Assembly (NCBI GenBank): GCA_949987565.1
Contig: OX465111.1
Location: 124,001-188,000, forward strand
DNA from: Luidia sarsii
Lineage: Eukaryota; Echinodermata; Asteroidea; Paxillosida; Luidiidae
Length of the DNA: 64,000 nt
Direction of reading: 5' to 3'
Part shown: positions 37,101 through 48,428 of the stretch, in pieces
Layout: every line of letters begins with the position of its first letter
How positions within the stretch are numbered: position 1 is the stretch's first letter
Notes under the pieces: model-generated
What the model saw: the letters and a program-made list of their open reading frames with translations, nothing else
The model's database searches: none
Told to the model about the DNA's origin: nothing
Made by a program: the position numbers and the translations under genes

Positions 37101-40100
37101 TGCCACAGAGGCACGTCCCTCTGCAGCAAGGGGGCAAGCTCTCCCTCTCTCTGGGCATGCTGCAGACTGCCGTAGACTGCCACAGAGGCAGGTCCCTCTG
37201 CAGCAAGGGGGCAAGCTCTCCCTCTCTCTGGGCATGCTGCAGACTGCCGTAGACTGCCACAGAGGCAGGTCCCTCTGCAGCAAGGGGGTAAGCTCTCCCT
37301 CTCTCTGGGCATGCTGCAGACTGCCGTAGACTGCCACAGAGGCACGTCCCTCTGCAGCAAGGGGGCAAGCTCTCCCTCTCTCTGGGCATGCTGCAGACTG
37401 CCGTAGACTGCCACAGAGGCAGGTCCCTCTGCAGCAAGGGGGCAAGCTCTCCCTCTCTCTGGGCATTCTGCAGACTGCCGTAGACTGCCACAGAGGCAGG
37501 TCCCTCTGCAGCAAGGGGGCAAGCTCTCCCTCTCTCTGGGCATGCTGCAGACTGCCGTAGACTGCCACAGAGGCAGGTCCCTCTGCAGCAAGGGGGCACG
37601 CTCTCCCTCTCTCTGGGCATGCTGCAGACTGCCGTAGACTGCCACAGAGGCAGGTCCCTCTGCAGCAAGGGGGCAAGCTCTCCCTCTCTCTGGGCATGCT
37701 GCAGACTGCCGCAGACTGCCACAGAGGCAGGTCCCTGAGCAGCAAGGGGGCAAGCTCTCCCTCTCTCTGGGCATGCTGCAGACTGCCGTAGACTGCCACA
37801 GAGGCACGTCCCTCTGCAGCAAGGGGGCAAGCTCTCCCTCTCTCTGGGCATGCTGCAGACTGCCGCAGACTGCCACAGAGGCAGGTCCCTGAGCAGCAAG
37901 GGGGCAAGCTCTCCCTCTCTCTGGGCATGCTGCAGACTGCCGTAGACTGCCACAGAGGCACGTCCCTCTGCAGCAAGGGGGCAAGCTCTCCCTCTCTCTG
38001 GGCATGCTGCAGACTGCCGTAGACTGCCACAGAGGCAGGTCCCTCTGCAGCAAGGGAGCAAGCTCTCCCTCTCTCTGGGCATGCTGCAGACTGCCGTAGA
38101 CTGCCACAGAGGCAGGTCCCTGAGCAGCAAGGGGGCAAGCTCTCCCTCTCTCTGGGCATGCTGCAGACTGCCGTAGACTGCCACAGAGGCAGGTCCCTCT
38201 GCAGCAAGGGGGCAAGCTCTCCCTCTCTCTGGACATGCTGCAGACTGCCGTAGACTGCCACAGAGGCAGGTCCCTGAGCAGCTAGTAGGGACAAGTCCGT
38301 TTGGAAGGAAATATACCGTCCTAGTACTGGCATGTGGTCTAGGCTAGATTCACTCACTAGGGGAATCAGACACTTGACCGATCACAGGTATACCTCATCC
38401 AACAACTAACAAAGCAATACACGAGGGAACCAGTGTTACGTGAATCAAAGCAGGATGTGTTTCATTTCAATCAACACACTTCAACAAGAGAGGGCGCTGT
38501 AGCAACGGATAGCAACCCGAAAAAAGACTACAGGTACATGTACATTGTATATACCAGCATCATCACAGCCAAGCAACACACTATGGGTCTAGTGCAGCAC
38601 CAGGAGACCAGGGTTGGATTTCACAAAGCCTTACAGTGCATGGTGACTCAACTTACGATGGATAACCAATCGTACATGTAAGTTGTGATACTAGGCCATT
38701 ATGGTTCCTGTGCATTGCTCATCTTTTGATAGATTGCAAGTCACAATTGATCTGATGACATCAACCACAGACCCACAACCAGCCTATATAGGGATGCAGC
38801 CCCACACCACTAACAAGGTGCAGGTTACAGCCACAAGCCCCAGCCTCTACGTACGATGCACCACACGGTTATAGCCCTTACACCCCTAGCTAGCACACAA
38901 ACCTCGCAATATGCCAGCACACGCACCAACAAGACATTTGACAGCAACGTACCAGCGCCACGGCCCCTAAGCTCAAAGAACACAGGTCTGCTCAGCTCAC
39001 AGGAGACAGATATCAGGGGCTTTGCCCCCTTGCAACTAATGCTGCAAGGGCCACAGCAGGGAACCCCTACCTCAACTGACCGCACCACACAGGCCCCTCA
39101 GAGGGTCCTATACTGTCTCTGTGCAAACTGTACGGCCCTACTACCAACAAGTGAGGAGTAGTGAGAGTGCAAACCCACCAGGAAGGTCTGCCCGGTGCAG
39201 CCAAAGAAAAGGTCCAACCTGTCCATGGGCTAGCGATACTCACCTTATATAGCCATTGCAGAGCCTCATGCCTGCGCGCTACGTGGGGAGAGCAGTGACC
39301 TGTCTATCCAATCAGCAAGCACTGGGCGGAGCCTAATGCTATGTGACCTATGCTCACTGGTTGTAAGCAATTCCATAAGAGATCTATGTGAATACCTAAA
39401 GCAACATTTCCACTGGACATACTTTGGTCAAAGTAACCAAGACAATGTTTACTCATGTAAAGTCCTGTGGAAACGGACCAGTAAACTTTTCTCTTGGTTA
39501 CTTTCTCCATTGAGCTATAGGTATTACATGTGTAGTTCCATGATTTCACCGAACCCAATGCAATGGTTACAGAACTTTTACCAGCCAACCTCTACCCAGT
39601 AAAAGTGCCCAGGGAAGTTTCACAGAGCATATTAGTCCAGTAGAAATGAACCACTCAGTGAAACTCAACTAGGTACTAAAAATGTGCGGTAATTTTGGGA
39701 ATATAAGCCGAAGCTTAGGCCTATGCGTTCATTTTGGCCAAAAAATGTTACTGAAGCTTATGAGCCAGCCTTGAAGAATAAAATTGATGTGTGTACAGGT
39801 TAATGACCAGAAAAAATAATTAAAATTAATGAAATATCAATTACTACCCAAGGCAAGATATTAACAAAACCGGCACTCCAATAAAACATTGCCCCAAATG
39901 GTAGTCAATTGTACTAGTTCACTTCCTTTTACTGCATACATTCTACACACTAATGCACGGCTGAATACGCAGGTATGGTAGGAAATGATAAGTGCCTTTG
40001 GTACGAAACGAGCAACTACCACCTTGCTGATACTTTGTACATGTACATGATGTGTGAACAGCATCTGCTTACTTCTTTCACACAACCGTACATTGACCAA

Positions 40101-43100
40101 CATCCTTTTCCTATTCCAGAAGTTGTTTTCATATTGGTCACGTGCAACGCCCTCATACATTATATTGCCAGCTCCCTTATTTCAAAGGGGAATGCAACCC
40201 AAGAAATAAAGTTAGCTTATCTGATTGGGTGTTAAAACAACCTACAATTACCTATTAGTCACTCACGTACGTCTTTCATAAAGAGAGAAAATTCATGGCA
40301 TTGTAGGCCGAATTTGCATTCCTGTACATAGAAATCTTTTCAAAAAAGCCGCTGCTGATTGCGTGAATGTGATGTGACGACGGATATCTGCGGTATGACT
40401 ATGAGTATTGAGGTGCCCGGATGTGCCCCCTACTGCGTGCAGTGTGTGTACACTCGCGAGCTAAACGATGGTGTACTACCAGGCTTTTGGCTGTAAAAAT
40501 GCCAGCGGGAAAAAGCTGGAAAACACTTTCCATGCAATACCCAACAGAGCAAGAAACCTGAGTTATCTAGGAAGTGGGCCGCAGCCATCAAAGTGGAGAA
40601 ATTTCTCAAAATTGGCTACCAATACTCAATAGAAATCAAAAGGATGTGAATGTGATTTGTACTGTAGCGATCACTTCACCTCCAAGCTTCACCGAGGAGG
40701 ATTGGGAGGAGGACTTGCGGGCCGAACTCACCAGCTCAAAGCAGAGAAAGGATACTAAAAGAACATGCTGTTCCTTCTCTATATTCCACATCGACCAGCG
40801 GTGGCAACACGTGAATCGACAGCTTCAAGAATTTCCAAATTGTTTTCGTTTCAGTCCCTGCGTGAATGTTTACTTATTCTCCCATGCACGTGCATGTGAG
40901 ATCCTTCTCGGTGAAGACCAGATGGAGTTCAGAAATGAAACTCACACAGAATTTTCGTCTAGATACCAGGAACATTGAGTGGGTAGTTTTGGAGAAATCA
41001 TTGGCAAATCCCTTGGTGACTGAATGGCAAACACAAGGCGTGTATGCAGCTAGCTGCACGCAATGCACGTATTGTGATTGTCATCCAGTCACTGATTTCT
41101 CTGAAACTACCCACTCAACGTTCCGACAAAAAAGATATTTTGTTGCTGGTATCTAGGCAAAAATTCCGTGAGTTTCATTTCTGAACTCCATCTGGTTTTT
41201 GAGAAAAAAAGTCACGAACTTACGTGCTTCGCCATAGATTTGTGTGATAAAAATAAGGCCAGTTTGTCATCTTTTCTATACCCATGATGCTTTGCGAACG
41301 TTTGAAAGGTTTATTGATCAATGGGACGCGGTTGCCGTCATTCCGTCGTGACATCACACCTCCAGCAAACAGCGGCGGCACCTTCAAAAAGATGGCTACG
41401 TACCGGAACGCAAATTTGACCTACAATTCCATGAATTTTCTCTCTTTAGGAAAATCGTACGTGAGTGTCTCATAGCTACATGTAATTATAGGTTGTTTTT
41501 AACACCCAATCAGATAAGCAAACTTTATTTCTTGGGTTGTATTCCCCTTTAACCATCATGTTGGTCAAACTGACCGACTCAAAAAGTGTGAACGACAGCC
41601 AGATTTGACCATTGACATTTAACCATAGATCATCTTAGTTAAATTTGAGTCCAGTGGAAATATGGCTTTAAAAGAAGCTATAAGTATTAACCATTAACTC
41701 TTTTTCCAGGGATTGCACCCTTTTCAGCAGATGGTAAACATAAGTACAATTGGTTGTGAAACAGACTGGAATCTCAGAGATCAAGCAAAATGTGATTCTA
41801 CAGAAACAGAAACGTGTTGCAAACTGCTTTCTCATAAAAATAGCAAAACAAACCTTTAAAAAATAGGTTTCATTTCTTCTAATAATAATAAAGATAGCCC
41901 AAAGAACAATTTGGGAGGATATTAATTTGTAAGAAAAGGGTTTTGACTGGTCTGTGACAACGCACCTGTATTCTATGGTATGCAGTATCTGCCACAAGCA
42001 CCTTGCCATCAGGTGTCACAGCCAGGTCACATGGGTTGCACAGCTTCCCTGGCTCCTCATCCCGGCCTCCAAATCGACGACATTCCTGACCACTCTGATC
42101 AAAGACACGGATGAGATGGTTGTCCCCATCACATACAAACACCTCCCCTTCCTTGTTGCTGGCCAGTCCCCAAGGATCAAAGCCATACTCCAGGGGAGGT
42201 AGACATGTGTTGAAGCTACTCTCCAGTCTGCCTGCTGGTGTAACAACGTGCACAGTCTTCATACCAGGATCACTGATGCAGAGTTTACCATTTGGAGTCA
42301 CACACATTCCTGTTAAACAAATCACATGAAATACAGCTAGCACTGAAAGCTGCTTGGAAAAACAGAAAGAAACTCAGGTAGCGGTGGCTCAGGCGGGCTT
42401 CAAACGATGACTCCTACTTTACTTGGCTTAACCACTTGGCCACCAAGTTGGTCAAGGTCATGTGATGGATTGAAATTGAAAGGAGACAGTTGCGATAGTC
42501 AGTCCCGGGTATTATGTGTACACATGATTCAGTGTCTGTGACTAAGAGTCAGATGTTTTTTCTCTGATGAAATCCCCCACAAGTCTAACTCACTGGGATG
42601 CATCTCAAATTCTCCAAACAGAGAAATTGGAGGATTAATGCTTGTTAAGGTTTTTGACTGCTTTAAATCCGTTTTCCAATAAAAAAAAAAAATGTAAAGC
42701 CACTTCCAGAAAACACAAACAAGGGGAAATAAAGTCAAGCAAACATGTATCCAACTGCTTGATGACTAACATGACCTGAAGGGACCAAAGCTTAGAGGGT
42801 TGGGTGTTTCAATCCTAGCAGGACTTTTCTGAAGGTAGAAACAACATCAGCAGGTGGAGAGCTCACCTGTTATTCCTTGAGATGACATTGGTCTCTTCTG
42901 AGATGGCAGGGCAATAACTCTATTGGTATTCAGCTCAGAATCACAGACTCTGATTTGGGTGCTGTTGTATGAACCAATAGCAATGTAACCGTTAGGAAGC
43001 TGAGCTGCACAGAATGGACAATTGAGGTCGGTGCCTTGCCTGCTGCCAAAGGTACGCATTGCCTTGGTCTTGGCAAGGTAATGTGTAGTCATTGCTGTAA

Positions 43101-45128
43101 TACTGGGTTGCGTCTGTGGGTGGACAGGAGGCACATCATGTATGATGGGTTCTATCTTAACCTCGCCCCAAGACGAGACATCCACTAGAACATTTTCATA
43201 TCTGTCTTCATCAGTGTCCAGTGAAAACTCCTTCATGGGAATCAGGATCTTGTCTTTGAAGTTATCATCGCTGTCCTGATTCTCCTTGACCAACTTGTCA
43301 ATCTTCTCTGGATCAGCCTGATCATGTCCTTGCAAGGCTGCTAACTCCTGGGCCATCTTGCTGCAGAATATCTGAAGGGATTCTTGTCTGGCTTCAAAAT
43401 CTTTCTCCATGGCTGTCAGAGGGGACATGCTTTCTTGGAAGGCGTCTTCTAAGATTTCAAGGAGCTGCTGCTTCCGTTCGGTGGCTGCTCTGACAATCCG
43501 GTCCATGCAATCCTCGATGGTCTGTTTTGCAGATTCCATTGTCTTTAAGAGAGTGTCCTGTCTCCCCTGAGTCTCATTGATAGCCAGCTCCAAAAGCTTT
43601 CCAGAGTGAGAAGCCTCTGCCATCGACTGAGAAGCCCGGTTCATCAAAGCCATGAAGGAGGGAAGGGGTTCTTCAATCTCAGAACCGGAAGTCTGCGATG
43701 CACTCTTTGTCTTCCCACTGGCAGTAGATGCCGAGTCCGACCCATCCAACCTCTGAAAGTACAAAGAACAACCTTCACAGGAATGAGATGTCTTGGTACA
43801 GTTTAAGCTGAGGAGGTGTCTTATTTACCACTTAACGCCGGGACCTCCGAATCCGGAGCTCTATTGGCTTGACTGTGCGACGGGGCCCTCCGAATCCGGG
43901 CACCACTATTGTCCACATTCTAAACAAAGACTCTTTTCAGCTTAGAACAAAGTAATACGAATCAGTACAAAGACCCTTTTTGATGCAAGTTGCCACATGA
44001 ATTGCAAGATTAGCAGCAGTAATTGTGCAATTGTGGGACTTTTACTGTGAAGGATTGAGGGATACCACGCTGCCGCTGAAAGCATGCGGGGACATTGTCT
44101 TTGCATGCCACACAGCCCAACGGTCGTCGGTCTGGCATTGTAATTCCCCCCACATTCTTTACCGTAATCTGTACTCTCGGTTGGGGCCGACCAACTCGAA
44201 GATTTGACTGTCTGGAGTGGAGGCTGGAACACAGCACAATATCTCCCACGTGCTACCAGCCACAGCACGCAATCCCTCGATCATCCACAGTAAAGGTCCC
44301 ACAATAGCGCAATTGTTGCCGCTAATCTTTCCATTCATGTGGCAACTTGCATCAAAATGGGTCTTTGTCATGATTCGTATTGTTTTGTTTTAAGGTGAAA
44401 ATTTAACTGAAAAGAGTCTTTGTTTAAAATGTGCACAATAGTGGTGCCTGGATTTGGAGGGCCCGTCGCATGGTCAAACCAACGGGACTCAGATTTCGGA
44501 GGTCATGGTGCGAAGTGGTTTTTACTGCACAGTATATCTCCAGGGATCAAACCCTTGCTTTCATTCAGATGCAAACAACCAATTGTTGTAAACCTGGCTA
44601 CATCAGCTCGGGGATCACACAAAGTGGATGCAACTTTTTCAATTCAAGTCTTCATGTTTTTGTTTAACTTGTATTGGAAAAAGCCAGGAGGTTCCTTTGC
44701 TTTACAATTCCTATTGCAATATGTATTTTTATTCTAATATGACATGGAAAAATCCATGAAATTATGCCAAGTGAGTTATTTGTAATCCGACTTCTAAAAC
44801 AGTGATTGGATTTTTTCTGATGTCTCACCTGTTTCTGACGTTCTGCCTCCATCTGTTTTTGGTGAGTGTGTTTTATTTCTCGTAGTTTCATTGTCGTGAG
44901 ACAGATTTTTAACTTCTCCACCTTGCTGATGAAATGATCTTTCCGGCATTCAGGACACTTGATGTTGCGCTTGCCTCTATGGTCCCTGGCTAGCTTGCTC
45001 AGACATGCAGTGCAATACACATGCATGCATGGAAGAGAGCGTGGTAGGTTGACTTCACTATAATGCTTCATACAAATACTGCACTCAAGCAGAGCACTAG
45101 TGGATGCCATGTAGTCTGCTGAAGCCAT
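33884..45128 (-). CDS. RING / coiled-coil / NHL protein (TRIM-NHL-like), 4 coding exons, 604 aa
   Basis: Exons at 44829-45128, 42867-43752, 41966-42309 and 33884-34168 join in frame through GT..AG introns into 604 codons plus stop. Residues 16-61 form a C3HC4 RING (C16-C19, C34-x-H36, C39-C42, C58-C61), expected to bind an E2 and act as a ubiquitin ligase. I see no B-box zinc finger after it. About 130-260 is helical and Glu/Gln-rich, a likely coiled coil. From about 345 to the end come NHL beta-propeller blades (PNGKLCISD, GEVFVCDGDNHLIRVFD, GKVLVADTAYHRIQVFD, GNHRVQLF, VVVCDYHNNRIQLF), a protein- or RNA-binding platform. It resembles TRIM2/3/32-type proteins, but orthology cannot be set here. 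All frames are intact, so it looks functional. Confidence 0.9.
34261..38283. repeat. 77-bp minisatellite, 52 units, inside an intron
   Basis: The unit begins GGCACGTCCCTCTGCAGCAA and includes GGGCATGCTGCAGACTGCCG. The first unit starts at 34261 and the 53rd, partial, at 38265, exactly 52 x 77 bp later, so there is no net length change. Variants are substitutions, mainly CACGTCCCTCTGC, CAGGTCCCTCTGC and CAGGTCCCTGAGC. All three minus frames are open (up to 1380 codons), purely because the unit lacks minus-strand stops and 77 is not a multiple of three. It lies in the last intron of the RING/NHL gene, on the gene's own sense strand. Confidence 0.96.
38284..40184. other. Intronic sequence, nothing recognised
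   Basis: Part of the 7.8-kb intron between exons 3 and 4. Short frames only (38433-38681, 38856-39161, 39336-39602, 39861-40160). No extra NHL-like exon found, consistent with exons 3 and 4 joining in frame. Confidence 0.6.
40185..41548. mobile_element. TTAA-flanked inverted-repeat transposon with THAP relic (Kolobok-like)
   Basis: Ends start AGGGGAATGCAACCCAAGAA on the left and the mirror image (AGGGGAATACAACCCAAG) on the right. TTAA flanks the right end (41549-41552) and TTCA, one change from TTAA, the left (40181-40184). Outer arms pair over about 140 bp and an inner pair lies at about 40920-41045 and 41070-41210. TTAA targets plus a THAP DNA-binding domain are characteristic of the Kolobok superfamily; piggyBac also uses TTAA but has no THAP domain. 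Confidence 0.65.
40468..40740 (+). pseudogene. Broken THAP-type zinc finger
   Basis: From ATG at 40468 the frame reads MVYYQAFGCKNASGKK and then TFHAIPN, matching the start of a C2CH THAP domain; a shifted frame continues RKWAAAIKVEKF, and a third gives CDLYCSDHFTSK, matching the second half. Two frameshifts and stops break it. In Kolobok and P-type transposases this domain binds element ends. I infer a dead transposase N-terminus; an independent THAP gene fragment is less likely given the flanking inverted repeats. Confidence 0.6.
41966..42309 (-). CDS. Exon 3: central NHL blades
   Basis: 344 bases, acceptor TTAACAG|GA and donor ACAG|GTGCG. It completes codon 396 (Gly) and encodes residues 397-510 with at least three blades (MCVTPNGKLCISD, EVFVCDGDNHLIRVF, KVLVADTAYHRIQ). 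Ends in phase 0. Confidence 0.92.
42385..42446 (-). repeat. tRNA-like fragment (SINE head or tRNA pseudogene)
   Basis: On the minus strand GGTGGCCAAGTGGTTAAG matches a Leu/Ser-type A box and CGTTTGAAGCCCGCC is a degenerate B box about 35 bases downstream. It lacks a long variable arm and paired acceptor stem, so it is not a functional tRNA. It lies in the intron between exons 2 and 3 of the RING/NHL gene. Confidence 0.4.
42867..43752 (-). CDS. Exon 2: linker, coiled coil, first NHL blade
   Basis: 886 bases, acceptor TTTCAG|AGG and donor ACAG|GTGAGC. Encodes residues 101-395 plus the first base of codon 396. It includes a Ser/Thr-rich linker, the predicted coiled coil (KTMESAKQTIEDCMDRIVRA and neighbours), an acidic stretch, and the start of the propeller (GYIAIGSYN). 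Confidence 0.9.
43827..44519. mobile_element. 693-bp foldback element in intron 1
   Basis: The arms run from ACCACTT at 43827 and AAGTGGT ending at 44519 inward to about 44100/44250, nearly the whole length. Shared blocks include GACCTCCGAA, GGCACCACTATTGT, AAACAAAGACTCTTTT, GATGCAAGTTGCCACATGAA and TTTACTGTG. No coding capacity. It occupies most of the intron between exons 1 and 2 of the RING/NHL gene. Confidence 0.8.
44829..45128 (-). CDS. Exon 1 (coding): RING finger
   Basis: Encodes residues 1-100 from ATG at 45126-45128 (context CACCATGG). It ends in phase 0 at the donor CAG|GTGAGA. A CCTGTTTCAG acceptor lies about 31 bases upstream of the ATG (exon start at 45159), so a non-coding 5' exon probably exists farther upstream; I could not place it or the promoter. 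Confidence 0.9.
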
Positions 45129-45159
45129 GGTGATTGGTGCTACACGTACAATGACTGAC

Positions 45160-46590
45160 CTGAAACAGGTGATGAGAACAGATACTGTATGTAAAGTGAT
45201 AGCTGCAAATCTTTAGAGGGTCTGACGTTTAGATCATAGCAGGAGCTTTCTGCGAACTGAGGACAATAATCAGAATTTATATGAAGCTTGAAATTTCAGT
45301 TCTTGTTGGATATCTGCAGGGCAGATTCATCTCTTATTAGTTTTCTGTCTTCTTTTGTTTCTGACTTTCTTCACATCCAAATGAGACAGTTACTGTTCTA
45401 TTTGAGGCAAACTAATGATAAAATCTACCATGAAAAGGTAATCTGACTGCTACATGGACATGTACATCAGATCTAGTTTTCATTGAATCAAGTGCAATTA
45501 ATGAATTTGATTTGTTCCTAAAAAAGTCAAAGGAAATAAACTTGGAAGTAAACTCAATTATCATCACTGTTGCTGAAAATGCTGAAAATATGTGTACACC
45601 AAGTAAATATAAACAAATACTGTACAACCACAACAATGTAGTCTGGCAGTTTATTTTAACTACATTTAGGCCTTAGACTAATGCTTGCAATCAGTATTTG
45701 TGATATTCGGATCTGTAATGCTAAATTCAAGAACAGTACTGAGCTAAGAAGTTTGCCATTGTTCATACTTGCTTCTCAATGAAGATGGTTAGCATTTTAT
45801 ATTATAAGTCAAATAAAATTGGTGCAGAAAGTTCTGCACGACCAAAGTAAATATAAATGGCCAACATTTCAAGGGGGAGGTTTGGATCCTAGCAGGACCT
45901 TTCTCATCAGCCCAGCTGGGATAGGTCCTACTAGGTTTAAATAGAAACATCAAGCCATGTAGACTCTCAAGGTTAGTCAATTCATTGAACGATGGCTACA
46001 ACTTACAAAGTTATGCACAGAGAACAAGGTGTGTCACTTGAGCTAAGTATACAACCATACATGTACATATTACTGCATTAATTATCCAAACCTGGAAAAT
46101 CCAGATATTAATTATATATGGTCAACTTAGCTCAAATTTCCAGCAAATGTCAAGGGCCACAGGTTAGGCATTGATAAACCTTTTATGAATACAGTGTACT
46201 GATGTAGGTACAGGGAAAGTGCAGACTGTGGTACAGACATGAATACATTCACTGAATGGAATTCAATTCCGCTTGGCAGCACACTGTATTTTGATCACGT
46301 ACGCCCCAAAAAATAGTTGTGCTTCTGATTACACAGCATCTGAAAATAGGGTACAGGCAGGTACATGTAGGAAAACGTTGTTTTTTTAACGCCGTGACAC
46401 TAAAAAGGACATGAGATTTTTAGCCATTCACATAATTATTGTTAAAACTCTGTGAAGTTAAGATTTGTTTTGCATTTCCATCACACAGGATGCACTTACA
46501 TGAATAAGACCATCAACTACAACATCACTAGAAGAAATGAAAATAAATATTATGTTTGTGACAAATATGACATCATATTTTCACTTTAGT
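45160..46590. other. Upstream region of the RING/NHL gene
   Basis: Holds two diverged copies of the CCTAGCAGGACC hairpin family (about 45215-45260 and 45870-45950). In the second, the minus strand reads CTGATGAGAAAGGTCCTGCT then AGGATC. No convincing 5' exon or promoter located. Confidence 0.5.
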
Positions 46591-46591
46591 C

Positions 46592-46720
46592 GTGTGTCCG
46601 CGATGAAAAAAACTCCATGCGTGTTATCAATGAGGCCCCGTCTGGTACCCAGTCTTCGTGTAGTGGTTTGTACGTGGCCTCATTGCTAAAGCGCATGGAG
46701 TGACTTTCCTCGTGGACACG
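46592..46720. repeat. Imperfect ~130-bp palindrome
   Basis: GTGTCCGCGATG..ACTCCATGCG..AATGAGGCC is mirrored by GGCCTCATT..CGCATGGAGT..CGTGGACAC around a centre near 46656. A 128-codon minus frame (46586-46972) runs through it but has no recognisable motif. Confidence 0.7.
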
Positions 46721-47066
46721 AATGGAGTTTTGCAACAACGCGATATGTCCGATGCCGACATAGGAGACATTTTGTCGGATTTGCGGTCCAAAAATACCGC
46801 TGAAATACCGCTGAAGTACCACTTGTTCGTCTGGACATGTGTAGAATCTATCAGGCGCTTTTATTAAATCTTTGGACGCGATTTTGGGTACTTTTAAGGC
46901 CTTCGGTTGAGAATTAGTGTTTTTGTATATATATTCAACGCGGTGGGACGCTAGTGCGACAGACAATCTCAAAACTTGTTTAAGGGGAGCTCCTAGTGGC
47001 CCAGTAAGTGGGACTACTATAAGTAACTAGGTACTAGTAGTACTAGTACTATAGTACTTAGTAGTA

Positions 47067-47858
47067 TAGTTGCGGTAACCGTAACCCTCATCCTCCCGAA
47101 GGTCGGAGACCTGAGGGTTACCTGATAATACGCGTACATGTACAGTACATGTACATGTACTGTACACGTAATATACATTACTGTACATGTACAACAAACA
47201 GTACAGTGTACATGTACATGTACAGTATGAACCCGTACGCTACGTACACACACGTACATGTACAATTGTACATGTACATGTACTGTACATGTACGCGTAT
47301 TATCAAAGAGTATTCTTTGGTACTATGCTTGCACATGTACGGTACATGTACCGTACAATCACATGTACAATGCACGTGTTGTATCCATGGTTGTATACAT
47401 GTATCAGTACCAGTAGGCTCTTCACAGGGCGATGACCTGCGCGCGCACCACGAGTGTGGACTGTTATTGCGAAACAGCAAATAGCCGTCGTGCGGGTATA
47501 CGTCACGAGACTAAGCGCTGATTGGTCGAGGCGCCAGGTTCGGATTCCGAACCTGGCGGAGACGTTGACGGGACATTTACAGACAGTATTTGGGTGAGTT
47601 TCTGCCCGTTTTTCGGAAAAGTATTTTACCCACGATGTTTTGAGTTATTTGATCACATTCAGTATACATTTGGGATCAAGTGCATGTCCTTAGATTGTGT
47701 GTGGCGATTTTCAAAAGGGTGGAAAAAGGGGGCGATCGGGACAGTGGTGTTTCCAAAATGGTAAAAACAAGAACCTCGCATATAATCTTGTACATACGTT
47801 CCCGTAACCCTCAGGTCTCCGACCTTCGGGAGGATGAGGGTTACGGTTACCGCAACTA
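47067..47858. repeat. Inverted repeat with perfect 55-bp arms
   Basis: 47067-47121 and 47804-47858 are perfect reverse complements (one arm opens TAGTTGCGGTAACCGTAACC). Each arm itself contains GTAACCCTCA and TGAGGGTTAC, so it folds alone too. The enclosed 680 bp is dense in TGTACATGTAC palindromes (47138-47360). Both outer flanks are TACTAGTAC-type microsatellite. It may be a small palindromic element. Confidence 0.85.
47440..47620 (+). promoter_or_regulatory. Possible promoter-like GC-rich segment with 27-bp palindrome
   Basis: CpG-rich patch with ACGTCACGAG, an inverted CCAAT box (GATTGG at 47518-47523) and the perfect palindrome CGCCAGGTTCGGA-T-TCCGAACCTGGCG at 47532-47558. GGGTGAGT near 47592 resembles a first-exon donor. 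Whether it serves any gene is unknown. Confidence 0.25.
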
Positions 47859-47864
47859 TTAGTA

Positions 47865-48040
47865 GTAGTACTACTAGTACTAAGTACATGTATGATGTAG
47901 TACTTATAATGAGTATTACCAGTAGTAGGCTTACACTGTGTTACTACTACTAGTAGTACTACTGTACTAGACTAGTACTAGTACTGTAGTACTAGTAGTA
48001 GTAGCAGTAGTACTAGTACTAGTACTAGTAGTGTTACACT
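47865..48040. repeat. TAC/GTA trinucleotide microsatellite
   Basis: Imperfect runs of TACTAG, GTAGTA and TACTAC, most dense at 47940-48035. A related run lies at 47030-47066. Confidence 0.9.
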
Positions 48041-48428
48041 ACGCACTTCCTCCATTCACTACAGACTACAGACTGCAGACTGCAGACTGTAGTACATGTA
48101 CAGTACTCCAGCAGTCAGAACTTGGAGACAGAATTTCACAAGTGAACAAAATGTCACGTTACACTCACACACTGCTGCAGAAAGTTCGGGGCCGAAAGTC
48201 CAGCCAAAACCCTCTTAAAATTCCTGATTAATGTCAGTTCAAGATTCCTATTGTGTAACCTACTTACAGGTGATGCTTGGGAAGACACAGAACAAGGCTT
48301 GCAAATTCCGAAATAGTGGAATACGAGACGAATTCGGAGCTGAAGAGTGAGCAACGTCTGAGATGAAGGAATGTCAACATTGAAACTACAATCAAGAGAG
48401 GGCGCTATACAAAAAGCGTGGACAGGCC

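Noticed and set aside
34215..38357. Minus-strand frames of up to 1380 codons
   Set aside because: Three overlapping frames of the same 77-bp minisatellite, lying within an intron of a well-supported gene on the same strand.
46586..46972. 128-codon minus frame upstream of the RING/NHL gene
   Set aside because: No recognisable motif, overlaps an imperfect palindrome, and no splice or start context supports it.
47532..47558. tRNA T-arm (GGTTCGGATTCC resembles GGTTCGAATCC)
   Set aside because: It is part of a perfect 27-base palindrome, and no A box or acceptor stem lies at the right distance.
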